From NCBI GenBank assembly GCA_947247005.1, contig OX365946.1:5092453-5156452 (forward strand): a stretch of 64,000 nucleotides of DNA. The letters run 5' to 3'. A model generated the notes under the pieces. The model searched no databases. It was given only the letters and a program-made list of their open reading frames with translations, and was not told the DNA's origin. This document shows positions 1 to 10,148 of the stretch, one piece after another. The DNA is from Spisula solida (taxonomy: Eukaryota > Mollusca > Bivalvia > Venerida > Mactridae). Both the position numbers and the translations under genes were made by a program. Position 1 is the stretch's first letter; each line of letters begins with the position of its first letter.

Positions 1-284
1 GAGCCAGGTCTGACATTTGATTTATCCTGAAGGCGAATGCAGAGGCAGGTTTGAGATCAACATTTGATCTATACCGATGACAAATGCAGGATTCAAATCT
101 TGTAGTCCATCTGTTTATATAAGGCGGATGCGATTACAACACTGTTCATCATTTATTATAAATAGATCTGAAGTTGAAAGTCGCTGCTAGCTGGTAGTTG
201 TTTTATAGTTTCGAAGAGTGCAATAAATGCAATTGTAGAGTGTGATAACTTCAATGTGCGACTATTTTCCACAAAAAAGTTGGA
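1..284. other. Unassigned DNA at left edge
   Basis: No gene is visible. Two imperfect phrases built around 'acatttgat' and 'gaggcaggt' near 10-75 suggest a decayed repeat, but the unit cannot be delimited because the window starts here. Confidence 0.3.
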
Positions 285-508
285 ACAGTGGCTAAGAAGT
301 AGGGTGTGCGCTTTGAGATCGAGAGGTCCCAGTTCGATCCTCTTCTGTGACATTGCTAAATTTCTCTGAGCAAAACACTCCCCACAATACTCGTTACTAA
401 GGCGTGTGAATGGGTACCAGAGAATACCAATAGCCAATATGCTTTGGATGCCGTCAGAGCAGAGTCTAACAGCTGACTTGCGACTCAAGGATAGGGTGAA
501 TTTACAGT
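285..508 (+). mobile_element. tRNA-derived SINE (first of several)
   Basis: The head has the split polymerase III promoter of a tRNA: an A-box-like TGGCTAAGAAGTAGG near 289-303 and a B-box-like AGTTCGATCCTC near 331-342. The spacing is normal for a tRNA-related SINE. A body of about 160 bases follows and ends near 'aaggatagggtgaattt'. The acceptor stem is not complementary, so this is not a working tRNA gene. SINEs are copied by LINE machinery in trans; which LINE is not evident here. Boundaries are approximate because no clean target-site duplication was found. Confidence 0.6.
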
Positions 509-752
509 CTGTTGAACATACACACATCTGTTACCATCACACCCTCTGTTGAACTATGATACAACAATCAGATATATTATTTAATCTAAGATAACATTTA
601 TATTCTGTTTCAAAACCTACCGTAAGTTCCAGTTTAATAATGACCAATAATATAAGTAAATAAAATGATACCAGTTATTCTTTTATTTTTTTAGTATCAT
701 AACAACATATAATAAAAAATTTCAACAAGAATTGAAAACATAAAATATATAT

Positions 753-1165
753 ATAACAAGTAATTAAGAATTGCAAGCAATACAGAAGTCCCCTACCGGT
801 TTTAAGCCGTGTTCAATGTTTCTGTTGCCATAACAACCACAATTTTTGTCAGAATCAAAAATATTTTGAGACATGTATAATCCCCTCATTGCCCCCTATC
901 CACATATCAAGTTTCATAAACCTAGCTTGAAAATTGTTTGAGTTATGGCAGGATCCAGATTTGGGCATATTTTCACTCTTTCTGTCGCCATAGCAACCAC
1001 AATTTTTATCAGAATCAAAATATTTTTAGACGTGCATAATCCCTTTATTGCCCCCTATCCACATACCAAGTTTCATAAACCTAGTTTGGAAACTGTTCAG
1101 TTATGTCTTTTGACAGACTGACTGACGGACGGAGGGCAAACCTATAGGGGGACAAATTATGTCAT
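753..1165. mobile_element. Tandem-repeat element with ACTG/ACGG microsatellite
   Basis: Two imperfect direct copies of a ~170-bp unit begin near 809 and 979, each opening with 'tttctgtYgccata'. They are followed by the microsatellite 'gacagactgactgacgg' near 1,113 and a conserved tail 'agggcaaacctatag'. The left flank 'attaagaattgcaRgcaat' and this tail recur at 18,113-18,265, so both ends belong to one dispersed family. The design (core repeats plus a tetranucleotide microsatellite between conserved flanks) matches the pearl/HINE type of bivalve element. No protein is encoded. Confidence 0.6.
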
Positions 1166-1589
1166 ACAATGATAATCCACATATTTCTCAAGACCTTAGA
1201 TTCTTAGGGATCTAATCCGGGTGTAGCTACAACAAGAAAATTATTTAGGTTAGGGAATTTAATAAACCCAAGATGGCTGCCAGTCTTGAAGAACAAATAA
1301 GAAAATGTCCAAAGGACACAGATGCCCCCACTTGCCATTTGACCACGAGAAGGGCCATAACTCAACTAAATATACCAGCTAATTTTCCTCCTAACTATAC
1401 CAACAGTAGCTCAAATACTTGGATAAGAGCGTCGAAGGCAAAATATCATTATTTCAAGGGTGACAACTCTGTTAATACAGGTCTAATCAAACAGGATGTA
1501 TCACTGAAAATGATGAATACCGTTACCATTAGATTCTGTTTGACAGTTACATCAGATCCAAATTATGATGATATAGAAAGCTTAGTTAA
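1166..1589. other. Unassigned repeat-like DNA
   Basis: A 107-codon open stretch at 1,273-1,596 has no recognisable domain and runs into repeat sequence. The piece at 1,513-1,560 is a degraded copy of the element start seen at 2,133 and 6,055 ('gaatacccccaga', then 'ctgcttgacac'). The stretch is therefore probably old transposon sequence rather than a gene. Confidence 0.4.
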
Positions 1590-2414
1590 GCACTGATGAG
1601 TCTTGCAAAGTTTCGTTGAAAAGCAACTATTTGAAATAGCGCAGAGAAAATAATAAGTGAAAAGCTCACAGAACAATAAAGATGTGCACAACTAAACTTG
1701 GTACTGATAAGTCATGCACTCCAACCAAAAGCCACAGAGAAATAGTGCAGACAAAATAATAAATGGAAAATACAAAGGGCAGTTACCCGATACTTCCTAA
1801 TTATCAATCCGACCAATGGGCAAACAAAAATGATTAGTCTAAAAACAAATGGCCATAACTCCATTAAAACGTAATCGTAATAGGTGCCAACGATATGCAT
1901 AACTAGACTTGGTATTGGAAAGTCATACAAAGTTTCATCAAAATGTGACAAATGGTTACAGCATGAACAAAAATTATCAGTGTAAAACAAAGGGCAATAA
2001 CTGCCTTAAAATTGCTCTGACGAGGTGCCCCAGCGATATGCACAACTAGGCTTCATACTGATAAGTCATGCAAAGTTTCATTGAAATCTGACCATTGGTA
2101 ACACAACAAGAAATAGCACTGAAAGTGATGAATACCCCCAGATACTGCTTGACACAGTGGCTTAATATTATAGTGATATGCACATATGCCTTGTCTAGCT
2201 TTAGAATTGAAGAGTCTTTCTAACTTGCAAAGTTTGGTTGACAGCTGCACTTATAAACAATAGCGCAAACCAAATCATAAATGAAAATATCAAAGGACAG
2301 TAACTCCCTAAATTTGATCTGACCATTGAGTGCCAACCATATTTATAACTTGCAAAGTATAACCAACATATACTTTGTATCTAGGGGTATAACAATAGCA
2401 TGGACAAATTGTAA
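1590..2414. repeat. Tandem array related to the 6,035 element (left part)
   Basis: Degenerate units of about 170-190 bp carry the landmarks 'gcacaactagacttggtactgat', 'catgcaaagtttcattgaaa' and 'ggccataactcc' in the same order as the better-preserved array at 6,100-6,790. A second element start ('aatacccccagatactg') lies near 2,135. A likely element end follows at 2,350-2,392, where AAAGTATA and TATACTTT pair just before 'gtatctaggggtata'. At least two decayed copies are therefore merged here. The array is interrupted by the MITE that starts at 2,415. Confidence 0.6.
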
Positions 2415-2568
2415 TTAGAATATAACCTACATTATGAGCCAATGAAAACGCCGCATTTTCGCGGTTAAATGAAAATTTAATCATTAAAATTTTCTCTTAA
2501 CAGACTTGACGTCTTGCGTTGGCGCTAATTTCTATCGGCCAATCAGAATGCAGAATGTTATATTCTAA
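2415..2568. mobile_element. 154-bp MITE, copy 1
   Basis: The element is bounded by inverted ends TTAGAATATAAC and GTTATATTCTAA. It carries an internal AT palindrome (GAAAATTTAAT against ATTAAAATTTTC) and a GC-richer segment 'gacgtcttgcgttggcg'. Reading base by base, it is identical over all 154 positions to 52,051-52,204, although the flanks differ. It interrupts a tandem-repeat unit, which supports insertion. It codes for nothing and presumably depends on a transposase elsewhere. The target duplication is unclear, so the superfamily is left open. Confidence 0.8.
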
Positions 2569-2795
2569 GTTATTGGTAATAAATCCATTAAAATTTATTT
2601 GACCAGGATGCACTGACAATATGAACAACAAGACTTCGTTTTGATAAGTCATACAAACAACAAAGTTTTGTTGATATCCAACCAATGTTTAAGGAAAATA
2701 GTGCGGCCAATAAGCATTGGCCACACCAACAGACCAACCTAAAGCATGACTCCAATATAGCCCCCACATATTTTGTATCTGAGGGTATAAATATA
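2569..2795. repeat. Right part of interrupted array with hairpin end
   Basis: The array broken by the 154-bp MITE resumes with 'taaatccattaaaatttat'. It ends with 'accaacagaccaacc', 'aagcatgactccaatatag' and 'gtatctgagggtata'. The same three-part end (microsatellite, conserved phrase, hairpin) closes the element at 6,877, so this is a second copy of that terminus. One arm has CCCCCACATA and the other TATCTGAGGG, a degraded version of the 11-bp stem seen there. Confidence 0.6.
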
Positions 2796-2957
2796 AAGAT
2801 GTACAAAAAAACATACTGACTAATATTCCTATGAAGTTTGATAACTGTAGCCTAATTACTTAAAATTTCAACTAACAGACGGCACATTTCGGGATGGACA
2901 TACCCAGATTTGTTCAAGACAAACATGACAACCAACTTTCACTAAGATTCAGTGAAC

Positions 2958-3200
2958 AATACAGTTGCGGTCCAGTGGTTACTATGCTGGATTTGTAACC
3001 CGGCTATCTGGGTTTGATTTCTGGTTGCAGCAGTTCTCACATTTTAATAAAAATTTGACAACATTGCCGATTTAACTCCACATGTGGCAAAGTTGCTTGT
3101 CCCTTGTGGAAGGGTAAGTTACGATACTTGTGTCAGACACAGGTAGGCATCACGATCAACAGAATGTAGGAATAGTTTGCCAGCCCAACACAATAACATC
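2958..3200 (+). mobile_element. tRNA-derived SINE
   Basis: An A-box-like stretch GCGGTCCAGTGGTTA (near 2,967) and a B-box-like GGGTTTGATTTC (near 3,010) are about 43 bases apart. Between them an anticodon-arm-like stem flanks 'tttgtaa'. The body continues with 'gccgatttaactccacatg' and 'acaggtaggcatcacgatc' and ends around 3,200. The head differs from those at 285, 42,790, 44,230 and 45,345, so this is a separate SINE family. It is not a functional tRNA. Confidence 0.6.
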
Positions 3201-3749
3201 CAAAAAGTCCATCTTGATTTCCATGGCAAAATATATCATATAATGTCACATAGGACTACGAGGAATGATCAATATATAATGCGAAAATGCTTATAATTTT
3301 GTTATGATCGTTTCGATTTTACTCCAACTTTAAATGTAAGTAGTAACATATATTGGCAATGTTTCCCTGAATATTCATGATTACAGCGACATCATGCTAA
3401 AAACTATAGTTGCTAAGATAACTCTCAAAACGCTTAGGAGGGACATTTTGCGGGTCTTTTCGCCGTTTTCATCTAAATAATAGTCATGTGATGAAAATTG
3501 GTAGTTAATGTTATCTAAGACTCACTGTACTGATGGTGACGTCATGCACGGGTTGTATTGTCACGTTACGTCACATCCGTGTTATTGTTTTGTAATAGCA
3601 AAACTGATGGATGCAGACAAAAGATTATCAATAATATATTTAGTGTTGAAGAAAACAATTAATAATGAAACTGTGCGTGAGATTCAGTTATCATTTTGTG
3701 ATCATGCCACATCAAAAGCTTCGATTTATGTTCATAATTACTTATTAAA
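3201..3749. other. Unassigned DNA
   Basis: No domain, tRNA-like sequence or inverted-repeat element is recognised. The 99-codon open frame at 3,508-3,807 runs into the repeat array at its 3' end and has no recognisable motif. Confidence 0.3.
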
Positions 3750-4575
3750 CAAGAGATGTTTAAAAACACGTATGCCCCCATGGCAGCCAAATAGTCAGAA
3801 ATGGTAAAGGTCATAGTGACCTTCTGACCTCAAAATCAATAGGGGTCATCTAATGTTGATGACCAACATCCATGTTAAGTTTGAAGATCCTAGGGCAAAG
3901 CGTTCTTGAGTTATTGAACGGAAACCATTTGAATAGTCAGAAATGGTAAAGGTCAGTGACCTTGCCCTTTGACCTAACATTCAATAGGGGTCAACTAATG
4001 TTGATGGCCAACATCCATGTTAAGTTTGAAGATCCTAGGGCAAAGCGTTCTGAGTTATTGAACGGAAACCATTTGAATAGTCAGAAATGGTAAAGGTCAG
4101 TGACCTTGCCCTTTGACCTAACATTCAATAGGGGTCAACTAATGTTGATGGCCAACATCCATGTTAAGTTTGAAGATCCTAGGGCAAAGCATTCTAGAGT
4201 TATTGAACGGAAACCATTTGAATAATCAGAAATGGTAAAGGTCAGTGACCTTGCCCTTTGACCTAAAATTCAATAGGGGTTATCTACTGTTGATGACCAA
4301 CCTCGATGAAAAGTTTGAAGGTCCTAGGGCAAAGCGTTCTTGAGTTATTGAACGGAAACCATTTGAATAGTCAGAAATGGTAAAGGTCAGTGACCTTGCC
4401 CATTGACCTAAAATTCAATAGGGGTTATCTACTGTTGATGACCAACCTCGATGTAAAGTTTGAAGGTCCTAGGGCAAAGCGTTCTTGAGTTATTAAATGG
4501 AAACCATTTGGTCTACCGATAGGCGGAACGACATATGCAAAGCAATATACCCCTCATCAAAGATGGGGGGCATAA
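3750..4575. mobile_element. Helentron-like tandem-repeat element with CCCCC termini
   Basis: Five copies of a ~145-bp unit start near 3,785, 3,930, 4,074, 4,220 and 4,366, each with 'tcagaaatggtaaaggtca'. The array lies between a left end TATGCCCCCAT (3,771) and its inverted match ATGGGGGGCATA (to 4,574). Just inside the right end CCCCTCATC (4,550-4,558) pairs with GATGGGGGG (4,562-4,570) around a 3-base loop. Short inverted ends plus a terminal hairpin plus core repeats fit non-autonomous Helentron elements described in bivalves. No protein is encoded; the superfamily name is inference. Confidence 0.65.
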
Positions 4576-5762
4576 AAACTGGATCGGAAAGGGCTAGTAA
4601 TCTAACGCAAAGTGGGTGTAACATCATGTCGACGTGAGAACTTCGTTGAACGAAATTCCCTAGGATGACTAATGTGAGTCACTTTTCAACTTTGTATCGC
4701 GTATGTGAAGGTTAATAAATATCAAAGGAGGGTAATCTAAAAGGTTTTAAAAATTAATACAGAACCTACAAAATGTGATAATCAAATTGATTATCATTAA
4801 ATTCTGTTTCAGTGCAAAAAATGACCTTGCCCCGTATACTGGTTTCAAAAATGTTCTAAACGATTTATTTTTCCTTATATTTGAGAACTTTCGTATATTT
4901 TCTTTTAATATATGTATTAACCACCGCATAAAATATTTTTAGAAAAAAAATGTAATATCTTAATAATAAGCATTTTCTCATTAAATAATGATCACCCCTC
5001 AGACCATCCAACATGGTGTCTTCGGCATATATACATGTACCATCAAAGGCCAAAAATTCTTTCGGTTTGTTTCCTCATTATAACACACAATTGTAAATAA
5101 ATTAGAAAATAATATCCATGTGTCAGTGTTATTTGGAAACTGCATGTACTTTATGTTTGCAAAGCACATGATCAAACTTCACATGCACAAAAGGTAACAT
5201 AATTATCCGAGTAAGTACATGTACTTGGGAACTTAAACATATTGTAAAATTGATATTTTCAGTTGATCGGAGATAACAAACAGTGATTTCAAGACTTGTT
5301 ATCTAGTATAGCAAGGGTCTGTAGTGTTGTGCTGGTCTAGTTGTACTGTATTTCCTTTTTCTGATGTGTATTCAGAAAGTCAATTAACAGGTAGATAGCT
5401 AAATACTTCTACCGTCTATCACCAGTACACCATCACAAGTACACCAATTATATTTCTCTTTCAACCAATAACACAAGTTTTCTGAAAATTTCTAGCTGCG
5501 TAGTCTTCAACATCAAATTTTAAGACCAGTCTGTGAACTACAAGCAGTAGTTTGTCCACTAGCAGTAATCATATGTCACTCTTATTCTCCAATCTTCCTC
5601 AGAACCCACTGACTGGTATATGAAGTCTGAAACAGTAAATGTAAAGACATTTAATGATTGAAGACTAAGTACAGCAAATACCATATTACACAGACAATTC
5701 AAAGCCATACAGAAGCTATGGACGTACCTAGCCACCCATGCAAGAGCTAAACACTGCATTTC
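4576..5762. other. Unassigned single-copy-looking DNA
   Basis: Short open frames on the minus strand (4,747-5,053 and 5,559-5,759) lack any recognisable motif and have AT-driven composition. No inverted-repeat boundaries or RNA genes were seen. Confidence 0.3.
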
Positions 5763-6034
5763 ATGTCACAGCAAGAAACATCCCTACCAATTTTGGAGCC
5801 ATTCATACTTATGGTGACAAAGTTATGCCCAGGACAAGAAATGCTTATAAAATCAATCAAAGGGAAAGAATTCAAAAATGACGCGGGTAGAGTTATGGTT
5901 CTTGTGCACTGCACTACGGCTTTTTGTAAGAAACACGCATACTACGTTTCAAGTCATTCAACCTGATGGTACCAAAGTTATGCTCCGGACAAGGAATGCT
6001 CTAATAAAATCAATCAAAGGGAAATATTCAAAAA

Positions 6035-6877
6035 CAAGAAATATCACTGAATGTGATCAATACCCCCAGAAACTGCTTGACACAGTCACTTAAATGTGCT
6101 TTGAGAAACAACTAGACTTAGAACTGATCATTCATGCAAATGTTCATTGAAATCAAACCAATGGTAACAAAGGAAAAATTCATAAGTGTAAAAAACAAAA
6201 GGCCATAACTTCCTTAAAATTAATCCGATAAACGTGTGCCGTGGATATGCACAACTAGACTTGGTACTGATCATTTACGCTAAGTTTCATTGAAATCCGG
6301 CAATTAATAACACAGAAAAATTTGTAAGTGTAAAAAAAATAAAGGGCCATAACTCCCTTAAAATTGATCCGACCAATGTGTGCCGAGAATATGCACAACT
6401 AGACTTGGTACTGATCATTCATGCAAAGTTTCATTGAAATCCAACCATTGGCATGATTGGTAACAGAGAAATAGCGCGGACAAATTTTTAAGTGTAAAAA
6501 AACAAGGGCCATAACTCCCTTAAAATCAATCCAACTAATGTGTGCCGAGGATATGCACAACTAGACTTGGTACTGATCATTCATGCAAAGTTTCATTGAA
6601 ATCCAACCATTGGTTACAGAGAAAGAGTGCGGACAAATTTTTAAGTGTAAATAAACCAAGGGCCATAACTCCCTTAAAATTTATCCGACTGGCTTATGCC
6701 AACGATATGCACAACTAGACTTGGTACTGATCAATCATGCAAAGTTTTGATGAAATTCGACCAATTGTTACAGAGAAATAGCGCAGACAAAACAGACCAA
6801 CCAACAGACCAACCAACCAACCATCCTCAAGCATGACTCCAATATAGCCCCCATATACTATGTATCTGGGGGTATAA
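6035..6877. mobile_element. Helentron-like non-autonomous element with 3' hairpin
   Basis: The element contains four to five ~180-bp core units ('ggccataactcccttaaaat', 'tatgcacaactagacttgg', 'catgcaaagtttcattgaaa'). A microsatellite of 'ccaaccaaccaacc' type follows near 6,795-6,827, then a conserved tail. Its ends carry a perfect 11-bp inverted repeat: ATACCCCCAGA at 6,060-6,070 and TCTGGGGGTAT at 6,865-6,875. The right end folds: CCCCCATATAC (6,848-6,858) pairs with GTATCTGGGGG (6,862-6,872) over a 3-base loop with one mismatch. A small hairpin TCAC/GTGA lies near the left end. Subterminal inverted repeats and a terminal 3' hairpin are known Helentron features. It sits inside a host repeat unit, which fixes both borders to within a few bases. 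Confidence 0.7.
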
Positions 6878-6937
6878 TGATGCAAGGTAGAGTTATAGTT
6901 CTTGTACACTGCACTTCAGCTTATTGCAAGAAACATG

Positions 6938-7065
6938 GGGTCCGTTGCCTAAGCAAAGCGCTACCGAGCGCCTTTATTCAGTTACTTCCCGTTCAATTAA
7001 ATATAGAAGGCAAGGATTACCTCCCGTGGAAAGCGCTACTTAGCGCTCGCCCATGTTAACGGTCT
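6938..7065. mobile_element. Small GC-richer insert, possible mini-transposon
   Basis: This ~128-bp insert interrupts the host array and is flanked by CATG on both sides (6,934-6,937 and 7,066-7,069). Its ends are weakly inverted (GGTCCGTT against AACGGTCT). It contains two imperfect AGCGCT palindromes, near 6,955-6,975 and 7,031-7,048. It codes for nothing. Insertion is well supported by the broken host unit, but the class is unknown and the CATG duplication could be chance because the target is itself CATG-rich. Confidence 0.4.
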
Positions 7066-7100
7066 CATGCATGCCAATTTTTGAGTCATTTGAACTTAAG

Positions 7101-7574
7101 CGCTGGGTACACCGTCTATTTTTAGAACCAGAAAACCGTTACTAAGCACGGCTTTTGAATCGCATGGTTGCAGTTTCGGTGAGGTAAATATTTGATTTTC
7201 TATCTACCGCAAGTGGTACAGCGTATACATTAAGGGGTGCCAAGTTCAGGTTGTCATCATTATCTCTGAAAAGATTAGCCAAATAAGCAAAATAGATGGT
7301 ACTTTTCATTTGTTACTTAACCACGTACAAAGTAAAAAAGGGAAAATTGGTACCGGCAATTAATTTTGTTTAATTGACAAATCTTTTCAAACAAAATGAT
7401 AACAGCCTTAATAATCCCTTAATGCGTACGCTGCACCACTTGGTTTTTATAGATCACAACAAAGTAGATATAAAATCAACAAATTTTTACCCCACCGAAA
7501 CTGCAATGACGCGATTCAAGACTTGTGCGGAGTAACAGTTTTTCCAGTTCTAAAAATAGACGGTGTACCCAGTG
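7101..7574. mobile_element. 474-bp long-TIR MITE with TTAAG duplication
   Basis: The ends CGCTGGGTACACCGTC and GACGGTGTACCCAGTG are inverted. The similarity continues inward for about 85-90 bases, including 'tgcagtttcggtg' against 'caccgaaactgca'. TTAAG lies immediately outside both ends (7,096-7,100 and 7,575-7,579), and joining the flanks restores the host repeat phrase 'acttaagttgacgaag'. The interior is AT-rich and non-coding. The 5-bp TTAAG duplication with long TIRs does not match piggyBac exactly (TTAA), so I leave the superfamily open. Confidence 0.8.
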
Positions 7575-7606
7575 TTAAGTTGACGAAGTTATGCTCCAGA
7601 CAAGAA

Positions 7607-8405
7607 AAATGGGACGTCGCTGCCGCAGACGCTGGCAATTATAATACAAGAGGGCCCTAGGTCGATCACATGTCGTAATAGTGCATGCAAGCCCTGTGAT
7701 TTGACCTAGTGACCAAGTTCTTGACCCAATATCGCACTTGACCTAGATTTTGTTGCGATGATCATTCTGACCAAGTTTGATAAAGATTAGGCCAAAATTG
7801 TAACCTCTAGTGTCCAGACAAGGTTTTTCTATGATTTGACATTGTGACCTAGTTTTTGACCCCAGTTAACTCGATATTGAACTTGACCTAGATTTTGTTA
7901 AGATGATCATTCTGACCAAGTTTGATAAAGAGTAGGTCGAAATTGTGACCTCTAGTGACTACACAAGGTTTTTTCTATGATTTGACCTTGTGACCTAGTT
8001 TTTGACCCCTGATAACCCAATATCGAACTTGACCTTGATTTTGTTGAAATGATCATTCTGACCAAGTTTCATAAAGATTAGACCAAACTTGTGACCTGTA
8101 GTGTCTACACAAAGTTTTTCTATGATTTGACCTTGTGACCTAGTTTTTGACCCCGTTTAACCCAATATCAAACTTGACCTATATTTTGTTGAGATGTTCA
8201 TTCTGACCAAGTTTGATAAAGAGTAGGTCAAATTTGTGACCTCTAGTGACTACACAAGGTTTTTCTATGATTTGACCTTGTGACCTAGTTTTTGACCCCA
8301 GATAACCCAATATCGAACTTGACCTTTATTTTGTTGAGATGATCATTCTGACCAAGTTTCATAAAGATTAGACCAAAATTGTGACCTGTAGTGTCTACAC
8401 AGTCA
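7607..8405. repeat. Tandem array, ~146-bp unit ('gacctagtttttgacccc')
   Basis: About five units start near 7,690, 7,837, 7,983, 8,128 and 8,274. Each holds 'tatgatttgaccttgtgacc', 'gacccaatatcgaacttgac', 'tgatcattctgaccaagttt' and 'gtgacctctagtg'. The best units differ by only a few bases. The array is preceded by 'gacgtcgctgccgcagacgc'. No reading frame persists across units. It probably belongs to the same class of core-repeat elements as its neighbours, but no terminal inverted repeats were found. Confidence 0.7.
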
Positions 8406-8995
8406 AGCAAATTGTGACTTTGTGACAGGTGAGCTAAAAAGTAATCCCGATATATGTCGCACACAAATTATTTTAAAATTAAATAAAGGGAGATCATTTC
8501 AAAATTTCACTATTTAGAATTATGGTTTTTGGTCACTGCACTTCTCCTAGTTGCCATCTATTCATATATTAAGTTTAATGTCAATACCTCAAATAGTTCT
8601 TGAGGTATGCTCTGGACAAAAAGTTATCTTAAAATTAAACAAAGGGAGATAATTTCAAAACTGGACTACATAGAGTTATGGTTTTTGATCACTGCACTTT
8701 TCCTAGTTGCCATCTATTCATATATCAAGTTTCAAATCAATACCTTAAATAGTTTTCAAGTTATTCTCTGGACAAAAATATTTTAAATTAAACAAGGGGA
8801 GATAATTTCAAAACTGGGCCATATAGAGTTATGGTTTGTGGTCACTGCACTTCTCCTAGTTGCCATCTATTCACATACCAAGTTTCAAGCCAATACTGCA
8901 AATAGTTTTAAGAGTTATGCTCTGGACAAAATATGGGATGGACGTACAGACGCATACTATTTAGTATTACTATATCTCTTCGTTTTTGGAGGGGG
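8406..8995. repeat. Tandem array, ~155-bp unit ('gagttatggtttttg')
   Basis: Three units start near 8,487, 8,648 and 8,801 with 'agggagataatttcaaaa', 'tcactgcacttctcctagtt' and 'tgccatctattcatat'. They end with 'gctctggacaaa' and then 'gggatggacgtacagacgc', a short degenerate microsatellite. The phrases 'gagttatggttYttg' and 'gcactgcactt' resemble the array at 5,763, suggesting common ancestry. No coding potential. Confidence 0.65.
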
Positions 8996-9772
8996 ATAAC
9001 AAGCTACCTTCGTCACAGGTTTAATTACAAAATTTCAATCCTTACTCGATCAAGCTATTGCGCAAAAAAATTAAAATTAAAATTTCCATTTTTGCAATAT
9101 TGAACTGCTTGCACTACTTTCAAATCCCATGTCCACAATAGACCCAGGCATGCACAAGCAGTAAAATACATTGATAATTACCTCTTCCAATCAAGTTATT
9201 CCACTAAATACAAAATGTAGGTTCATCTGACTAAGTACTGAAGACATTGTCGCCATGAATCCTCCCTTTATGCCAATATATTCTGAAAGGAGCGAAGATG
9301 GTTCCATGCATCACATACTGGTAACTGAAATGAATCAATACTTCATTAAAAATCTGAATATCGAACAAGAATTCTATATACTAATGAGTTATTGTCCCAC
9401 CTGCATGCAGTTATTTTGCTCACAGTGTCCAACAAGCTACTTTTCTTCAAGGGACTGGGTTATCCTTATCAGACTCTTATCCCTTTCCACTTCACACTCA
9501 TAATAGATTAATAATCCTCAGCTTTCCTGAGATTATTTAATTTTAATATGAGTGTGCACCTATAGGACAGCACATTTGACCTGTCTCTAATTAATTATCA
9601 TGTGTTTTCGTTATTGTACTGTAAGAATGTTTTGATCAGTTAAAATAACAATTCTGATTCGACAACGGATATGCACAGATATTCAAGGGTGACATGTTAA
9701 ATGTGCTAACCTATACTATGTTTATTGTATTTTTTACAATTCAGTAAAACTACACAATATATATAGAGGATA
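8996..9772. other. Unassigned DNA
   Basis: An 82-codon frame at 9,255-9,503 begins with ATG but has no domain I recognise and no sign of conserved structure. The rest is AT-rich with no repeat boundaries. Confidence 0.3.
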
Positions 9773-10148
9773 TTTGTTGATTTTGGTGTAAGATCGAATT
9801 TTATTTCACAGGTGATCACAGAAAATCAATATTTTCAAGAGTGGTACAGCCACGAGTGAAAATTTAATTTTCTGTTATCACTGGGTGAAATAAATTCGAT
9901 CTTACACCAAAATTAACAAATATTCTGTTTATTATATGCCTCAATTCCTAAATCAATTCTTAAATCGACGTGAGAATTATGAGGTCATGATGACGTAACG
10001 CATATTTTAAAGCCCGGCGCCGTTGAAGTTTAACGTTTCTTTTTCTTCATGATACTGGAACCAGCTTCTAAAACAGCGAAAATAAAGTGGTAATTTCACT
10101 GTTATTTTCACTGAAAATCTCCATAATCCATTAAAAGCAAATAATAAA
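9773..10148. mobile_element. Fold-back element, copy 1
   Basis: Positions 9,773-9,920 form a near-perfect palindrome with arms of about 70 bases (TTTGTTGATTTTGGTGTAAG against CTTACACCAAAATTAACAAA). The short centre is 'agagtggtacagccacgag'. A conserved tail of about 225 bases follows, with 'aaagcccggcgccgttga' and 'ccagcttcta', and ends at 'agcaaataataaa'. The same palindrome and tail, slightly longer, occur at 21,132-21,566. It encodes no protein. The length of stem would give a very stable cruciform or RNA hairpin. Confidence 0.75.

Larger units (their letters stand above)
5763..7606. repeat. Host tandem array split by three nested insertions
   Basis: Units contain 'ccaattttggagccattc', 'gacaaagttatgccc', 'ggacaagaaatgct' and 'gggtagagttatggttctt'. 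Two are intact at 5,763-6,034. The third is broken at 6,035, resumes at 6,878 ('ggtagagttatagttcttg'), breaks again near 6,938, resumes at 7,070 ('gccaatttttgag'), breaks at 7,101 and resumes at 7,575 ('ttaagttgacgaagttatgc'). Removing the three inserts rebuilds a continuous unit, so the order of events is clear. The array itself is probably another pearl/HINE-type core. Confidence 0.7.

Noticed and set aside
1273..1596. 107-codon gene starting with ATG
   Set aside because: Its 3' half is a degraded copy of a repeat-element start, and no domain or splice context supports it.
7101..7574. piggyBac assignment from TTAA at the borders
   Set aside because: The flanking duplication is TTAAG and the ends align only with a 5-bp duplication; piggyBac duplicates exactly TTAA.
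9255..9503. 82-codon reading frame
   Set aside because: No recognisable motif, no second copy to compare, and length expected by chance in 64 kb.
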